Assembly: GCA_017626055.1 (NCBI GenBank) | Contig: JAGAJM010000006.1 | Coordinates: forward strand, 1-64,000 | DNA: 64,000 bases | Reading direction: 5' to 3' | DNA from: a bacterium | GTDB lineage: Bacteria; Cyanobacteriota; Vampirovibrionia; Gastranaerophilales; Gastranaerophilaceae | Program-made: the position numbers and the translations under genes | Shown here: piece by piece, positions 18,370-26,926 of the stretch | Layout: each line of letters opens with the position of its first letter | Numbering within the stretch: position 1 is the first letter of the stretch | The notes under the pieces: generated by a model | Seen by the model: only the letters and a program-made list of their open reading frames with translations | Databases searched by the model: none | What the model was told of the DNA's origin: nothing

Positions 18370-19293
18370 ATGAGCGAATTCAAGGTAAAATTTAGAGGTG
18401 TTAGAGGAAGTTTTCCTGTTGCTGATAAAAACTTTTTAAAATTTGGCGGAAACACATCTTGTGTTGAAGTTAATGTTTGTGGGCATTTAATTATCCTAGA
18501 TGCAGGTACTGGTATTGTTGGTATTGGAGATGACTTAATGCAAGAGCATATCGCTTCAGCCGTTCGTCCAGAAGAAAGAAAAGAAACAAGGGCTATCGTT
18601 CTACTTTCTCATATTCATCAAGACCACCTATTAGGTCTTACTTTCTTTAAACCTATCCATGTTCCAAGTACAAAATTAATGATTTTTGGGGAAGGTACTC
18701 CTGATAGTAATTTGTCAAAAAATCTATCAGAATTAGTTTTTGGAAAAACTTTTCCACTGGATTTAGGTGATATTGCTTGTAGTCTAGAAATTCAAGATAT
18801 TTGTGATGAACAAGCTATTTTGATTAAGCCAGAAAGTAAACCAGAATTGGTTAAGCTTATAGATGTTGAACAAGGTGAGGAAGATGTTTTAGTAACATTT
18901 TATAAATCATATGTTCACCCTCAAGATGGTGTGATGATTTATAAAATATCATACAAAGATAAATCCGTTGTATTTGCTACCGATAAAGAATGTTATTTTG
19001 GCGGTGATAGTAAGTTTGCAAAATTTGCCAAAGGTTGTGATATTTTAATTCATGATGCTCAATATACAACAGAGGATTATTTGAGTCCATATTCACCAAA
19101 ACAAGGTTATGGTCATTCGACTTACGATATGGCGGTTGAAGTTATGAAGCAAGCTAAGGCTAAGAATTTAGTTTTCTTCCATTATGACCCATCTTATGAT
19201 GATACAAGACTTGCTAGAATTAAAGAACGTTATACTTCTGATACTAAAAATGTTCATATGGCATATGAAGGTTTAGAGTTTAATTTGTTATAA
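18370..19293 (+). CDS. MBL-fold metallo-hydrolase, RNase Z/PhnP-like
   Basis: A 307-residue metallo-beta-lactamase fold protein. It begins with FRGVRGSFP and FGGNTSCVEV, typical of the PhnP/cAMP-phosphodiesterase branch. The zinc motif is SHIHQDHLLG (HxHxDH form, near 78-87), with later ligands in LIHDAQYT, GHST and FFHYDPSYDD. Members cleave phosphodiesters, including cyclic nucleotides or RNA ends; the substrate here is unknown. AGAAG just before the ATG and the 3-nt gap imply coupling with the phosphoesterase. Confidence 0.88.
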   Translation: MSEFKVKFRGVRGSFPVADKNFLKFGGNTSCVEVNVCGHLIILDAGTGIVGIGDDLMQEHIASAVRPEERKETRAIVLLSHIHQDHLLGLTFFKPIHVPSTKLMIFGEGTPDSNLSKNLSELVFGKTFPLDLGDIACSLEIQDICDEQAILIKPESKPELVKLIDVEQGEEDVLVTFYKSYVHPQDGVMIYKISYKDKSVVFATDKECYFGGDSKFAKFAKGCDILIHDAQYTTEDYLSPYSPKQGYGHSTYDMAVEVMKQAKAKNLVFFHYDPSYDDTRLARIKERYTSDTKNVHMAYEGLEFNLL

Positions 19294-19329
19294 GTTGAAA
19301 ATTCCAAAATTTTAATTAAAAGGTAAAGA

Positions 19330-19893
19330 ATGAAAAAGACAATAGTATTATTAATGTTTTTTTTAATGGGGCTTCCTGTTCTGGCTGCTCCAGGTACTGT
19401 TGTTTCTTATACTATTGATCCTGAAAAAAATGCTTATGCACATAATAATATGGGGCTTATCTACGTTGAAGAAAAGGATTATTATGCAGCAATCCAGGAG
19501 TTTAAAATTGCTATTAGCTTAAATCCAAAAACCCAAGCTACTGCTATTTATTTTAATAATCTTGGAAAAGTTTATATGACAATTGGTTATCCAAATTTGG
19601 CGCTTGATTGTTTTAAAAATGCAATTACTCAGTATAGTTTGAATTTCGAATTTTATAAAAATCTTGTGGAGTGTTATAAAGCATTAGGTCAGGCATCTGA
19701 ACAGTTAGAAATTTACAAAACAAAGAATGATACACCTTATGATAAGGTTATGTTGGGACTTTTGTACGAACAAAGTGGAGATATTAGAAAAGCAATCTTT
19801 GTTTTGGACGAATTTGCAATGGCTGAGCCTAATCTTATGATTACTCCTGCAATTAAGTTGTATATTCAAGAGCTTGTAGATAAAATTATGTAG
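19330..19893 (+). CDS. Exported TPR-repeat protein, 187 aa
   Basis: It has a short signal peptide (MKKTIVLLMFFLMGLPVLAAP, cleavage near residue 19-20) and three to four TPR-like repeats, such as NAYAHNNMGLIYVEEKDYY. It is the last gene of the 16.4-19.9 kb cluster, with AAGG ahead of the ATG and a strong terminator behind. It is likely a periplasmic scaffold; the role is unknown. Confidence 0.87.
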   Translation: MKKTIVLLMFFLMGLPVLAAPGTVVSYTIDPEKNAYAHNNMGLIYVEEKDYYAAIQEFKIAISLNPKTQATAIYFNNLGKVYMTIGYPNLALDCFKNAITQYSLNFEFYKNLVECYKALGQASEQLEIYKTKNDTPYDKVMLGLLYEQSGDIRKAIFVLDEFAMAEPNLMITPAIKLYIQELVDKIM

Positions 19894-19917
19894 GTTAATT
19901 ATAAGTAGAGGAATTTT

Positions 19918-19956
19918 AAAGAGCTAACCCCAGTTAAGGGATTAGCTCTCTTTTGT
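19918..19956. terminator. Intrinsic terminator (probably bidirectional)
   Basis: AAAGAGCTAACCC pairs with GGGATTAGCTCTCTTTT around a CAGTTAA loop. It lies between convergent genes. Confidence 0.9.
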
Positions 19957-19980
19957 AGATGTAAATATATTGTTTGATTA

Positions 19981-20730
19981 TTATTTTTGTCTGTATTTAT
20001 CTAGAAGATTTGTTGAACCAGTATCAAATTGAGTCGCAACTTGCGCTGGTTGAGCTGATGTTGTTACATCTTTCATTCCACCTTGCATTGATGGTTGAGA
20101 TTTATCTTTGCTATCATTGTTTTCTGGTTGAACACCATTTTTTGCATCCATTCTAGCTTTCATTTTCTTCTCAACAGTACCAGCAAGAGGTGTTGCGATA
20201 AATGGTACTAATACACGTTTACCAATGATTGATGCTGCAACAAGTGATGTAACACCACCAAATGCGTCTTTAACGTTGCCTCTGATTTTTTCAAATTCTC
20301 TAGCAAATTTGATACTTTCCATACCAGCAAAGTCTGGTTGGTTTTTAGCGATTGTGTAGTACGCTTTTTTGATAGGTCTATCGAACATTTTGCCGAAGAT
20401 TTTGTCAAACATCTTAGTTTGGCAAACTTTATGAGATACTGTGAAGAACATTAACAATTGCAATGCAATCATCAATACCCCGTTTGTTAAGTCTAATGAT
20501 GCTACGAAACTACGTTTATCATCAGGGATGTCTTTGTTATTTAAAGATTGAGTTACGTATAGGTAACAACCTAAGCCGTCTTTTGCTACGATTGAGCCTA
20601 CGCCTAAACCATCGATAAATGCTCTGTTGTTATTAAATACTTGATTACCAGCGTGTCTTGCGATTCTAGTGTTAGAGAACCAGCCTAGAGGTTTAGCAAT
20701 CATTCTTTCCATTAAATTCAATCCGCTCAT
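19981..20730 (-). CDS. Hypothetical membrane protein, 249 aa
   Basis: I do not recognise a family. A hydrophobic stretch at about residues 81-100 and a weaker one near 155-180 suggest membrane association; the last 65 residues are low-complexity (Lys, Gln, Ser, Pro, Thr). The ATG overlaps the stop of the 532-aa gene by one base, so the two are translated together. It resembles in style the protein at 36179-36727 (short membrane segments, late position of hydrophobicity). A lineage-specific function is likely. Confidence 0.75.
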   Translation of the reverse strand: MSGLNLMERMIAKPLGWFSNTRIARHAGNQVFNNNRAFIDGLGVGSIVAKDGLGCYLYVTQSLNNKDIPDDKRSFVASLDLTNGVLMIALQLLMFFTVSHKVCQTKMFDKIFGKMFDRPIKKAYYTIAKNQPDFAGMESIKFAREFEKIRGNVKDAFGGVTSLVAASIIGKRVLVPFIATPLAGTVEKKMKARMDAKNGVQPENNDSKDKSQPSMQGGMKDVTTSAQPAQVATQFDTGSTNLLDKYRQK

Positions 20731-22328
20731 TACTTAACCTCCTCTGTTTTGTTGTACTTGTCTTTTTTAGCAGAGGCTGCTTTGTTAGATAGATCTGGGA
20801 ATGCTCTGTCCATAAACCAAGGATAAATTTTGTTCAATAACCAGCAAGTGAATGGTAAGATTGCTAGAGATACACCTAAACCTGTCCAACGTTTCATACC
20901 ATCAATGTTTGATTTAACGTGTTTTTTCTGTTGGTCAGCGATACATCTAGCAATTGATTTTGCTTTTTCTGAAAGTCTTGTTGCAACACTTTCAATCCAC
21001 TCAACTGAATTTTTGAGTTCTCCTTCTGGAAGACCTTTTGCTGCGTGTTGAGCTCTTACTGCATCGTATGAATTTTTAATAGTTTCATCGATAATTTTTT
21101 GAGCTTCTTTTACTGTTATGTCGCCAGATATTAATCTTGCTTTGATTTTTGATAATGTAGCAATTGTTCCGTCAATTGCATTTGTTCTTCTTATAACTGC
21201 TTCAGTTACGTATTCGATAATTTCTTGAGTTGAACCTTTTGTTTTCATAATCTCGATGCTACCAATCATTTTTGAGATTTTTGCATCAAGAACTCTCAAA
21301 GAAATAGGATCTGAACCTGTGTTCTTATCTTTGATTTCTTTTACCATTTTGATAAGTTCAGCGTTTATTCCTTTTTTTGTTGAATCTTTTTCTAATTCTT
21401 TGATAATGGCTTTACATTCTTTATCAAAGTTTTTGCTTGCGTTAGTAATGTTTACGTCAGCACCACTAGAATTTATGTTTGTAACGTTATAAACTTGGCT
21501 TAATTTGCCTTGTAGTCTTTGTAAAATTGCAACTGCTTCATCTGGGTTGTTATGGAAGAAAATACCACGTTTGATTTTGTTTGGTAATTTCTTTTGAATT
21601 GCAGCAAGTTTTTCAGATTCTTCAGATTGAATAATTGTATCTAAAGTTTCTTCGAATAACTTTTTAAATTCTGCTTTTGGCATTTCTAAAGTAGAAGCGG
21701 TTTTACCATCTGTGGTATTCCATACGATTTTGTCATCTTCAATCATATTGATAAGACGTTTTTCGTATTCGCCTTTACGTGCACTTACTGCAGCTTTTAA
21801 TTCACTTTTTGTATATTTTGTTTGAGGATTTGCAGCTTTAATTTCTTTTTCAATATATGCATCAGATGGGAATAAAGTAGCGTTGTATTGAGGTCCTAAG
21901 TAGCCAACATCTGATAGCTTTCTAATAAGATGGTTGAAAGGAATAACAATCGCACCTTGTGTGCCGATTGCTAATACAGCTGATACTGGTTGACGCCATG
22001 CTGTATATGTTCTTGTATCCTCGTCTTTATCTGATAATGGGTTCCATTTAATGAAAATAGGAGCTACTAAACCAGTACCCACTGCGTTGATAAGTTGGTT
22101 TTGAAATTCACCCATACCTTCATGGATTTTTACCATGCTTCTAATTTTGCCAGGCATTAAGCCTAATAAAAATTCGTTAAGCGTTTTTGCGGCTTTTGCA
22201 GGACTGCCTGTAAAGCTGACGCTATCTTGAGGAGTGCTCAGGTACGCTCTGTTTTTGACGTTTTTTGCGTCGAGCAGATTACGACCAGAAAAAACTTCCT
22301 TGTTGTTCTTAATCTTTTCGATACTCAT
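20730..22328 (-). CDS. Hypothetical 532-aa protein with N-terminal SFTG motif
   Basis: Not recognised. The first 40 residues are polar and carry DSVSFTGSP (about 36-44), reminiscent of TFTG at the start of the nucleotidase at 26927-28438. Hydrophobic stretches occur near 110-130 and near 490-510; the centre is a long, charged helical/coiled-coil region (about 160-470). It is the first gene of a two-gene unit with the 249-aa membrane protein. It could be a membrane-shaping or surface structure protein, but nothing in the sequence proves this. Confidence 0.75.
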   Translation of the reverse strand: MSIEKIKNNKEVFSGRNLLDAKNVKNRAYLSTPQDSVSFTGSPAKAAKTLNEFLLGLMPGKIRSMVKIHEGMGEFQNQLINAVGTGLVAPIFIKWNPLSDKDEDTRTYTAWRQPVSAVLAIGTQGAIVIPFNHLIRKLSDVGYLGPQYNATLFPSDAYIEKEIKAANPQTKYTKSELKAAVSARKGEYEKRLINMIEDDKIVWNTTDGKTASTLEMPKAEFKKLFEETLDTIIQSEESEKLAAIQKKLPNKIKRGIFFHNNPDEAVAILQRLQGKLSQVYNVTNINSSGADVNITNASKNFDKECKAIIKELEKDSTKKGINAELIKMVKEIKDKNTGSDPISLRVLDAKISKMIGSIEIMKTKGSTQEIIEYVTEAVIRRTNAIDGTIATLSKIKARLISGDITVKEAQKIIDETIKNSYDAVRAQHAAKGLPEGELKNSVEWIESVATRLSEKAKSIARCIADQQKKHVKSNIDGMKRWTGLGVSLAILPFTCWLLNKIYPWFMDRAFPDLSNKAASAKKDKYNKTEEVK

Positions 22329-22494
22329 TTTACACCTACTATGACCTTCTATATATATAGAATTCCAAAAATTAAAAAAATTGCTAGTTATCTCCCCGAT
22401 TATGAAGAAATATTAACAAATTCCCCTAACTCTTTTATTCCAATGCAGAGAACCCATTTTACTATTGTAATTTCACCCTTTATTTTTGAATCCC

Positions 22495-22524
22495 TGCAGT
22501 GTTTCCAAATGAGGAAACACTGCA
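22495..22524. other. Perfect 12-bp stem hairpin without U-run
   Basis: TGCAGTGTTTCC and GGAAACACTGCA flank a 6-nt loop. It lies between two minus-strand genes, downstream of the thioredoxin gene. It may end that transcript or be an operator; no T-run follows on either strand. The rest of 22329-22576 is AT-rich with no gene I would support. Confidence 0.45.
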
Positions 22525-22576
22525 ATTATACAAAACACATATTAAAATTTAAAGTACATTATTAAGATATATGTAC

Positions 22577-23143
22577 TTATTTCTTTTTAGAATCAAGAAT
22601 TTTTCTAATTCTAACGTATCTATCCATTTCTTTGCTTAAAGATTCTGTATTACCTAGGATTGCGTTAGATAATAATACTTTGTTATCGTATTTTGGGTCA
22701 AGGATAAATACAGTAGGGAAACCTGTAATACCGATTTCTCTAACTACTTTTTCGTATTTTTTGTCCTCAACGTTTACTTTTGAAAAATCGAATGTTTCAG
22801 CGTATTTTTCAGAAATTTCTTGATAGATTGGCATAAATCTTACGCAGTAACCACACCAGTCAGCGAAGAATAGAACTAATACTGGCTTTTTGCTTTTCAT
22901 TGCTTTGTTGTATTCTTCCCCGATATTGTATTCAGAAGGTTTTTTAGGTTCTTGTGACAAATCTGGACCAGCTTGATCAAAAGCCTCCTGAAGTGCTGCT
23001 TCAGCTTTTACTTTTAATTGGTGATACTGATAGTATTCATAACCTGTGATTGCGCAAATTGCTACAACTAAAAGAATAACAGTTGCGATTACAATGTTTT
23101 TTCTGTTTAAGTTCTGTAATTTTTCTTTTAAATTGAATCCCAT
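22577..23143 (-). CDS. Membrane-tethered thioredoxin-like protein
   Basis: 188 residues: a basic cytoplasmic tail, one TM helix (about 18-38), a charged spacer and a thioredoxin fold with the WCGYC active site in FFADWCGYCVRFMP and the cis-Pro in ITGFPTVFI. The topology places the domain outside the membrane, where it would reduce or exchange disulfides or serve cytochrome/oxidative folding. AAGAGGAGA precedes the ATG. It is divergent from the sigma factor gene across the TTAACA repeat region. Confidence 0.92.
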   Translation of the reverse strand: MGFNLKEKLQNLNRKNIVIATVILLVVAICAITGYEYYQYHQLKVKAEAALQEAFDQAGPDLSQEPKKPSEYNIGEEYNKAMKSKKPVLVLFFADWCGYCVRFMPIYQEISEKYAETFDFSKVNVEDKKYEKVVREIGITGFPTVFILDPKYDNKVLLSNAILGNTESLSKEMDRYVRIRKILDSKKK

Positions 23144-23203
23144 TTTAAATTCTCCTCTTCTTTCATTATTATTATAATACGAAAATCCGCTTATATCTTA
23201 TGT

Positions 23204-23277
23204 TTAACATATATTAACAAAGGTTTATCTTAACTTTTCTTAACATGATGTAACATTTGATATATATTTGGGTATAT
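23204..23277. promoter_or_regulatory. Phased TTAACA direct repeats upstream of the sigma factor gene
   Basis: TTAACA-type hexamers begin at 23204, 23214, 23230 (TTAACT), 23240 and 23250 (GTAACA), so two arrays have exact 10-bp spacing. Such same-strand, one-turn-apart hexamers are how OmpR/PhoB-family regulators bind; B. subtilis PhoP uses TTAACA-like hexamers. A TATATA-type -10 (about 23272-23277) lies where a PhoB/PhoP-activated promoter would have it. The thioredoxin gene's minus-strand -10 is at 23178-23173, so it could also be controlled. Confidence 0.55.
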
Positions 23278-23372
23278 ACAAAGTATATATCTTATCTCGT
23301 GTTACATTTCCCCATAGATGGCGAGCCAGACGCCGTCAAAATTCTGATGCAAATAAGAAGGAGTTTAAATTT

Positions 23373-24281
23373 ATGTTGAGAGAACCTCTAGTCGAAATGA
23401 AAGTTGAACCAAAAAATTCTAACCCAGCAAAAAATGAAGTTATTGAAGCATCTAAGGATGATGCATTGAAAATTTACTTAAGAGAAATTGCGGATTATCC
23501 TCAATTAACATTTGAAGAAGAAAAGAAATTGGCGCAAGCTATTGAGCAAGGGGATACTGAAGCAAAAAAAAGACTTATTCAAGCAAATCTAAAGTTGGTT
23601 GTAACTGTTGCTAGAAAGGCTATTCATATGTCATCATTACCAATTATTGATTTAATTCAGGAAGGTAATTTAGGTTTGATGATTGCGGCTGAAAAATACA
23701 ATTACAGACTTGGTTATAGATTTTCAACTTATGCTACTTGGTGGGTTAAACAGTCTATGTTTAAAGCTATTTCTGAACAATCTCATTGCATGAAAATTCC
23801 TGTTTATATTCAAGAAACATTATCAAAATTTTCAAAAGTTAAATCTCAAATGGAGCAAGAAGTTAACGATACTGTAAAAACTGAAGACGTTGCCAAAAAG
23901 ATGAATATTGCTCCAGATAAAATTGAAATGTTTTTATCCGCTTATACAAAAACGATTTCTATTGAGAATGGGCTAGAGCGTAATGATGGTAAAGAATTGA
24001 ATGTTGCAGATATTTTGGCAGATGATTCAACCTTGATTTCTGAAAATGTTGAATATCAATCTTTAAGAGATGATATTAATAATGTAATTTCAACATTAAA
24101 AGAAAGAGAACAAGAAGTTGTAAAAATGCGTTATGGGCTTGATGATTCTGATCGTTATACATTGGAAGAAATCGGTAATCTTTATGGTGTTACAAAAGAA
24201 TGTATCCGTCAAACTGAGTTAAGAGCTTTGAAAAAAATGAAACTATCTGGTGCAACTTTATTATCTTGCTATATTGGGTAA
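23373..24281 (+). CDS. RNA polymerase sigma factor, RpoD-like (group 1/2)
   Basis: 302 residues. Region 1.2 (DALKIYLREIADYPQLT), region 2 (ANLKLVVTVARKA, DLIQEGNLGLMIAAEKYNYRLGYRFSTYATWWVKQ), region 3 and region 4 (YTLEEIGNLYGVTKECIRQTE) are complete; region 1.1 is absent and the protein is short for a primary sigma. It is therefore best read as a group-2 alternative factor, or a compact group-1 factor. The ATG at 23373 has AAGGAG 10 nt upstream; the upstream open frame is leader. A 9-codon reading frame (23318-23347) lies in the leader. Confidence 0.9.
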   Translation: MLREPLVEMKVEPKNSNPAKNEVIEASKDDALKIYLREIADYPQLTFEEEKKLAQAIEQGDTEAKKRLIQANLKLVVTVARKAIHMSSLPIIDLIQEGNLGLMIAAEKYNYRLGYRFSTYATWWVKQSMFKAISEQSHCMKIPVYIQETLSKFSKVKSQMEQEVNDTVKTEDVAKKMNIAPDKIEMFLSAYTKTISIENGLERNDGKELNVADILADDSTLISENVEYQSLRDDINNVISTLKEREQEVVKMRYGLDDSDRYTLEEIGNLYGVTKECIRQTELRALKKMKLSGATLLSCYIG

Positions 24282-24320
24282 GTTTAAATAAAAAGATTTT
24301 ACAAAATTTCTCGTGTTTAT

Positions 24321-24347
24321 TGAAAGCCGTCTAGTACGGCTTTTTTG
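24321..24347. terminator. Bidirectional intrinsic terminator
   Basis: AAAGCCGT and ACGGCTTTTTT pair around CTAGT, between the convergent sigma factor and cobO genes. Confidence 0.92.
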
Positions 24348-24349
24348 AT

Positions 24350-24928
24350 TTAGTATTCAATTCCTTTTCTTGCTGCAATCCCAGTGTCCCAGTAGTGTTT
24401 TACGGGTTTGATTTCTGAAACAAGATGTGCAATTTCAACAATTTTTGGATGGGCGTTACGACCTGTTAAAACGATTTCCATTTCTTCTGGTTTATTTTTC
24501 AGAGTGTTAGCGACATCGTCAACATCAAGTATTCCCATATCAATTGCGATATTTGCTTCGTCTAAAATTATCAATTGGTATTCGTGATTTTGGATAGCTT
24601 GTTTTGCAAGTTCCCAACCTTTTTTGATTTCTTGTTCATCTTGTTCGTTTTGGTTTTCTTTGTAAATAACCCTATCAAGTCCAGCTTGCACGATTTTAAG
24701 TTTATCGGAAATTGTTGGTGAAAGTTCAGTAAATGAATTAAGTTCGCCATAATCGTTGCCGCCTTTTGTGAACATAACGATTAAAACTTTCCAGCAACGA
24801 CCAAGCGCTCTCATAGCAAGCCCAAGTGAAGCAGTTGTTTTACCTTTGCCATCGCCTGTATAGACTTGGATATAGCCGTGTTGTGCCCAGTTTGGATTTA
24901 TTAAATTGTTATTACAAATCTCTGTCAT
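24350..24928 (-). CDS. cobO: Corrinoid adenosyltransferase (CobO/BtuR type)
   Basis: The enzyme transfers the 5'-deoxyadenosyl group of ATP to cob(I)alamin or precursors. The P-loop is GDGKGKTTASLGLAMRA (about residues 25-41), and LIILDEANIAIDMGIL and LTGRNAHPKIVEIAHLVSEI are family marks. 192 residues is normal length. No other cobalamin genes are nearby, so it may serve salvage rather than de novo synthesis. AT-rich DNA separates it from the divergent folate gene. Confidence 0.94.
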   Translation of the reverse strand: MTEICNNNLINPNWAQHGYIQVYTGDGKGKTTASLGLAMRALGRCWKVLIVMFTKGGNDYGELNSFTELSPTISDKLKIVQAGLDRVIYKENQNEQDEQEIKKGWELAKQAIQNHEYQLIILDEANIAIDMGILDVDDVANTLKNKPEEMEIVLTGRNAHPKIVEIAHLVSEIKPVKHYWDTGIAARKGIEY

Positions 24929-24992
24929 GTTTTTAATATTTTGTTATAAATTTTAAATTTTTTGTAGCAAATTTAATGAAAATATTATATAT

Positions 24993-24998
24993 TAAAAT
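24993..24998 (+). promoter_or_regulatory. -10 element seven nt before the cyclo-ligase start
   Basis: TAAAAT at 24993-24998 precedes the ATG at 25006 by seven bases. The -35 is weak. It matches the leaderless layout of four other genes here. Confidence 0.45.
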
Positions 24999-25005
24999 TG
25001 TAGAT

Positions 25006-25518
25006 ATGAAAACAGCACTTAGGATAAAAGCAAAGAATATTAGAAGAAGGTTAATAATTTCAGATGTTTCTGAAAAGATTGTTGCTTTAATCAGAAAACA
25101 TCCTGCGTATATTAACGCAAAACGTGTTATGCTTTTTTATCCAAAGAAGTATGAAATTGATTTAAGGGCTTTATTAGTTGATAATAAGGAATTTTATTTA
25201 CCAAGAGTTGATGGTGATGTATTGGTTGTTTGCCCATATAGAGTTGGAGATCCTTTAGTGCCTTCAAAATTTAATATTTCTGAGCCTGTTACAGAACCTA
25301 TTGAGCCTGGTTTGTTAGATTTGATGATAGTTCCAGCGTTGTCTGTTGATATGCAGTGTTTTAGGCTTGGATATGGCAAAGGTTATTATGATAGATTGTT
25401 GCAAAGTATAATTAATACTAAAGTGAAAACAATTTGTCCAATTCCTGAAGAACTAATGTTAGAAACATTACCTAGAGATAAATTTGATGTTGCGGTTGAT
25501 TATGTAGTTTGTGCATAA
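25006..25518 (+). CDS. 5-formyltetrahydrofolate cyclo-ligase
   Basis: It converts 5-formyl-THF to 5,10-methenyl-THF using ATP. Diagnostic is RLGYGKGYYDR near residue 120 and the NPxYGxxxxLPRV-type strand (FYLPRVDGD). The protein of 170 residues is slightly short for the family (about 180-200). The start was set to the ATG at 25006 (MKTALRIKAKNIRR), which aligns with the usual basic N-terminal helix; the -10 TAAAAT ends 7 nt before it, so the mRNA may be leaderless. An in-frame ATG 30 nt earlier would lie inside the promoter. Confidence 0.92.
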   Translation: MKTALRIKAKNIRRRLIISDVSEKIVALIRKHPAYINAKRVMLFYPKKYEIDLRALLVDNKEFYLPRVDGDVLVVCPYRVGDPLVPSKFNISEPVTEPIEPGLLDLMIVPALSVDMQCFRLGYGKGYYDRLLQSIINTKVKTICPIPEELMLETLPRDKFDVAVDYVVCA

Positions 25519-25553
25519 GAAAAGACCCCATCGATTGATGGAGCCTTTTCTTG
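25517..25553. terminator. Intrinsic terminator between convergent genes
   Basis: AAGAAAAG...CCATC pairs with GATGG...CTTTTCTT around a four-base loop, starting in the stop codon of the cyclo-ligase gene. Confidence 0.82.
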
Positions 25554-25592
25554 TGGTTAGTTAGTTTTGAGGGTTATGTTAAGTTATTAGCT

Positions 25593-26114
25593 CTAAGCTG
25601 TATATTTTGGAGCCATATCTTGAATACCTTTGTTACGAGCTTCTTTAGCTGCTTTTAACTCTGCTTCAATTGATTGAGCTAAGGTTTCAAGTTTTTCTTT
25701 CTCTTGAGTGAGTTTTTCTTCTTCTACTTTTAGAAGTTTTGTTTCAACTTGTAGAGCTCTGTCCCTACCTTGTTGATACAATTGTTTCATAATAAATACA
25801 CTCATCATTTGTTGTTGTTGTGCAGTTTGTTGAGTTGGTTGCTGCTGCATCCACATTTGTTGGAATACAGGTGCAGTTTGTTGCATATAATTATATGCAC
25901 TATTGTTTGCATTCAACAAATAATTGTACGCTCTACCAAACATTGAACTTGGCAATGCAGATAACGTTTCAGGTGCTACTTCACCAGATCCGATGAGTGC
26001 TGCATACTGTTGAAAATCCATTAATTTCTTCGTGATTTTTTGCAAGCGGTACTGAATGTCACTTTTCTGATAGATCAGTGAATGTACACGCGCATTGAAC
26101 ATTAGAATACACAT
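25593..26114 (-). CDS. Hypothetical helical Gln-rich protein, 173 aa
   Basis: No family recognised. The N-terminal third is mixed, residues about 80-105 are Gln/Met-rich, and about 115-160 form a heptad-like coiled coil (KLLKVEEEKLTQEKEKLETL). It has no signal peptide. An ATG five codons in (MFNARVHS) is an alternative start. It is downstream of clpP on the same strand but separated by a terminator, so it is an independent gene. Coiled-coil plus Gln-rich architecture suggests a structural or secretion-related role, as inference only. Confidence 0.7.
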   Translation of the reverse strand: MCILMFNARVHSLIYQKSDIQYRLQKITKKLMDFQQYAALIGSGEVAPETLSALPSSMFGRAYNYLLNANNSAYNYMQQTAPVFQQMWMQQQPTQQTAQQQQMMSVFIMKQLYQQGRDRALQVETKLLKVEEEKLTQEKEKLETLAQSIEAELKAAKEARNKGIQDMAPKYTA

Positions 26115-26176
26115 AATACCTAACCCTACCTTTTCAAATTTTTTAAAACTAACCTTTTTTATAACCTACACATATA

Positions 26177-26212
26177 TAAAAACATGCAATATCAAGTAAT
26201 TGCATGTTTTTG
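26177..26212. terminator. Intrinsic terminator of clpP
   Basis: AAAAACATGCAAT and ATTGCATGTTTTT form a 13-bp stem around ATCAAGTA. It stands 30 nt after the clpP stop on the minus strand, with T residues following. Confidence 0.85.
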
Positions 26213-26240
26213 GTTATTTATTAAGTTTTGTTAACAATTA

Positions 26241-26855
26241 TTATTTTGTACCACGTTCTACAACTTTGTCAATCAAGCCGTATTCCATAGCTTCGTGTGC
26301 TGATAGATAGTGATCACGTTCACAATCTTCTTTAACTTTGTCGAAGGATTGTCCAGAATTTTCTGCCATAATTCCAATTAACATATCTTTCATTCTACGG
26401 ATTTCTTTTGCTTCGATTTCGATATCTGTTGCTTGACCTCTAGCGCCACCTAATGGTTGGTGAATCATAATTCTTGCGCTTGGTAATGCCATTCTCTTAC
26501 CTTTAGCACCAGCAGAAAGTAAAAATGCACCCATTGACGCAGCTTCGCCTAAACAGATTGTAGAAACATCTGATTTAATAAGGTTCATTGTGTCATAGAT
26601 TGCCATACCTGCTGTGATTACACCACCAGGGCTATTAATATATAACATGATATCTTTTTCTGAATTTTCGCTATCAAGTAGTAGAAGTTGTGCTACTACT
26701 GAGTTTGCTACTTCATCATCAATTTCTGTACCTAAGAAAATAATTCTTTCTCTCAATAATCTTGAGAAAATATCAAAAGAACGTTCACCACGAGATGATG
26801 CTTCAATAACTGTTGGTACATAACCCATTATTTTCATATAAGTTTCTTGATCCAT
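26241..26855 (-). CDS. clpP: ATP-dependent Clp protease proteolytic subunit ClpP
   Basis: The serine peptidase subunit that forms the barrel chamber fed by ClpA/C/X ATPases. Catalytic Ser107 (GEAASMGAF), His132 (MIHQPLGG) and Asp181 (ERDHYLS) are all present, and INSPGG forms the oxyanion region. 204 residues is normal. It is a single-gene unit with GGAGAG before the ATG. No ATPase gene adjoins it, but free Clp recognition domains lie a few kb away (30363-31724 and 34032-34301). Confidence 0.97.
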   Translation of the reverse strand: MDQETYMKIMGYVPTVIEASSRGERSFDIFSRLLRERIIFLGTEIDDEVANSVVAQLLLLDSENSEKDIMLYINSPGGVITAGMAIYDTMNLIKSDVSTICLGEAASMGAFLLSAGAKGKRMALPSARIMIHQPLGGARGQATDIEIEAKEIRRMKDMLIGIMAENSGQSFDKVKEDCERDHYLSAHEAMEYGLIDKVVERGTK

Positions 26856-26926
26856 TTTGGCTCTCCTTTTTTCTTAATTTTATAATAAATAATTAATTTA
26901 ATCAATTCGTTTAGATGCAGGAATTC

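Noticed and set aside
22227..22565. Plus-strand frame of 112 codons at the 532-aa gene's 5' end
   Set aside because: It overlaps the start of a better-supported gene on the other strand, with an odd composition and no ribosome-binding site.
23318..23347. Nine-codon reading frame (MASQTPSKF) in the sigma factor leader
   Set aside because: No Shine-Dalgarno site is seen; too short to call, though noted in the sigma factor entry as a possible regulatory frame.
23297..23372. Riboswitch in the sigma factor leader
   Set aside because: A short GGCG...CGCC stem exists but no known riboswitch consensus could be matched.
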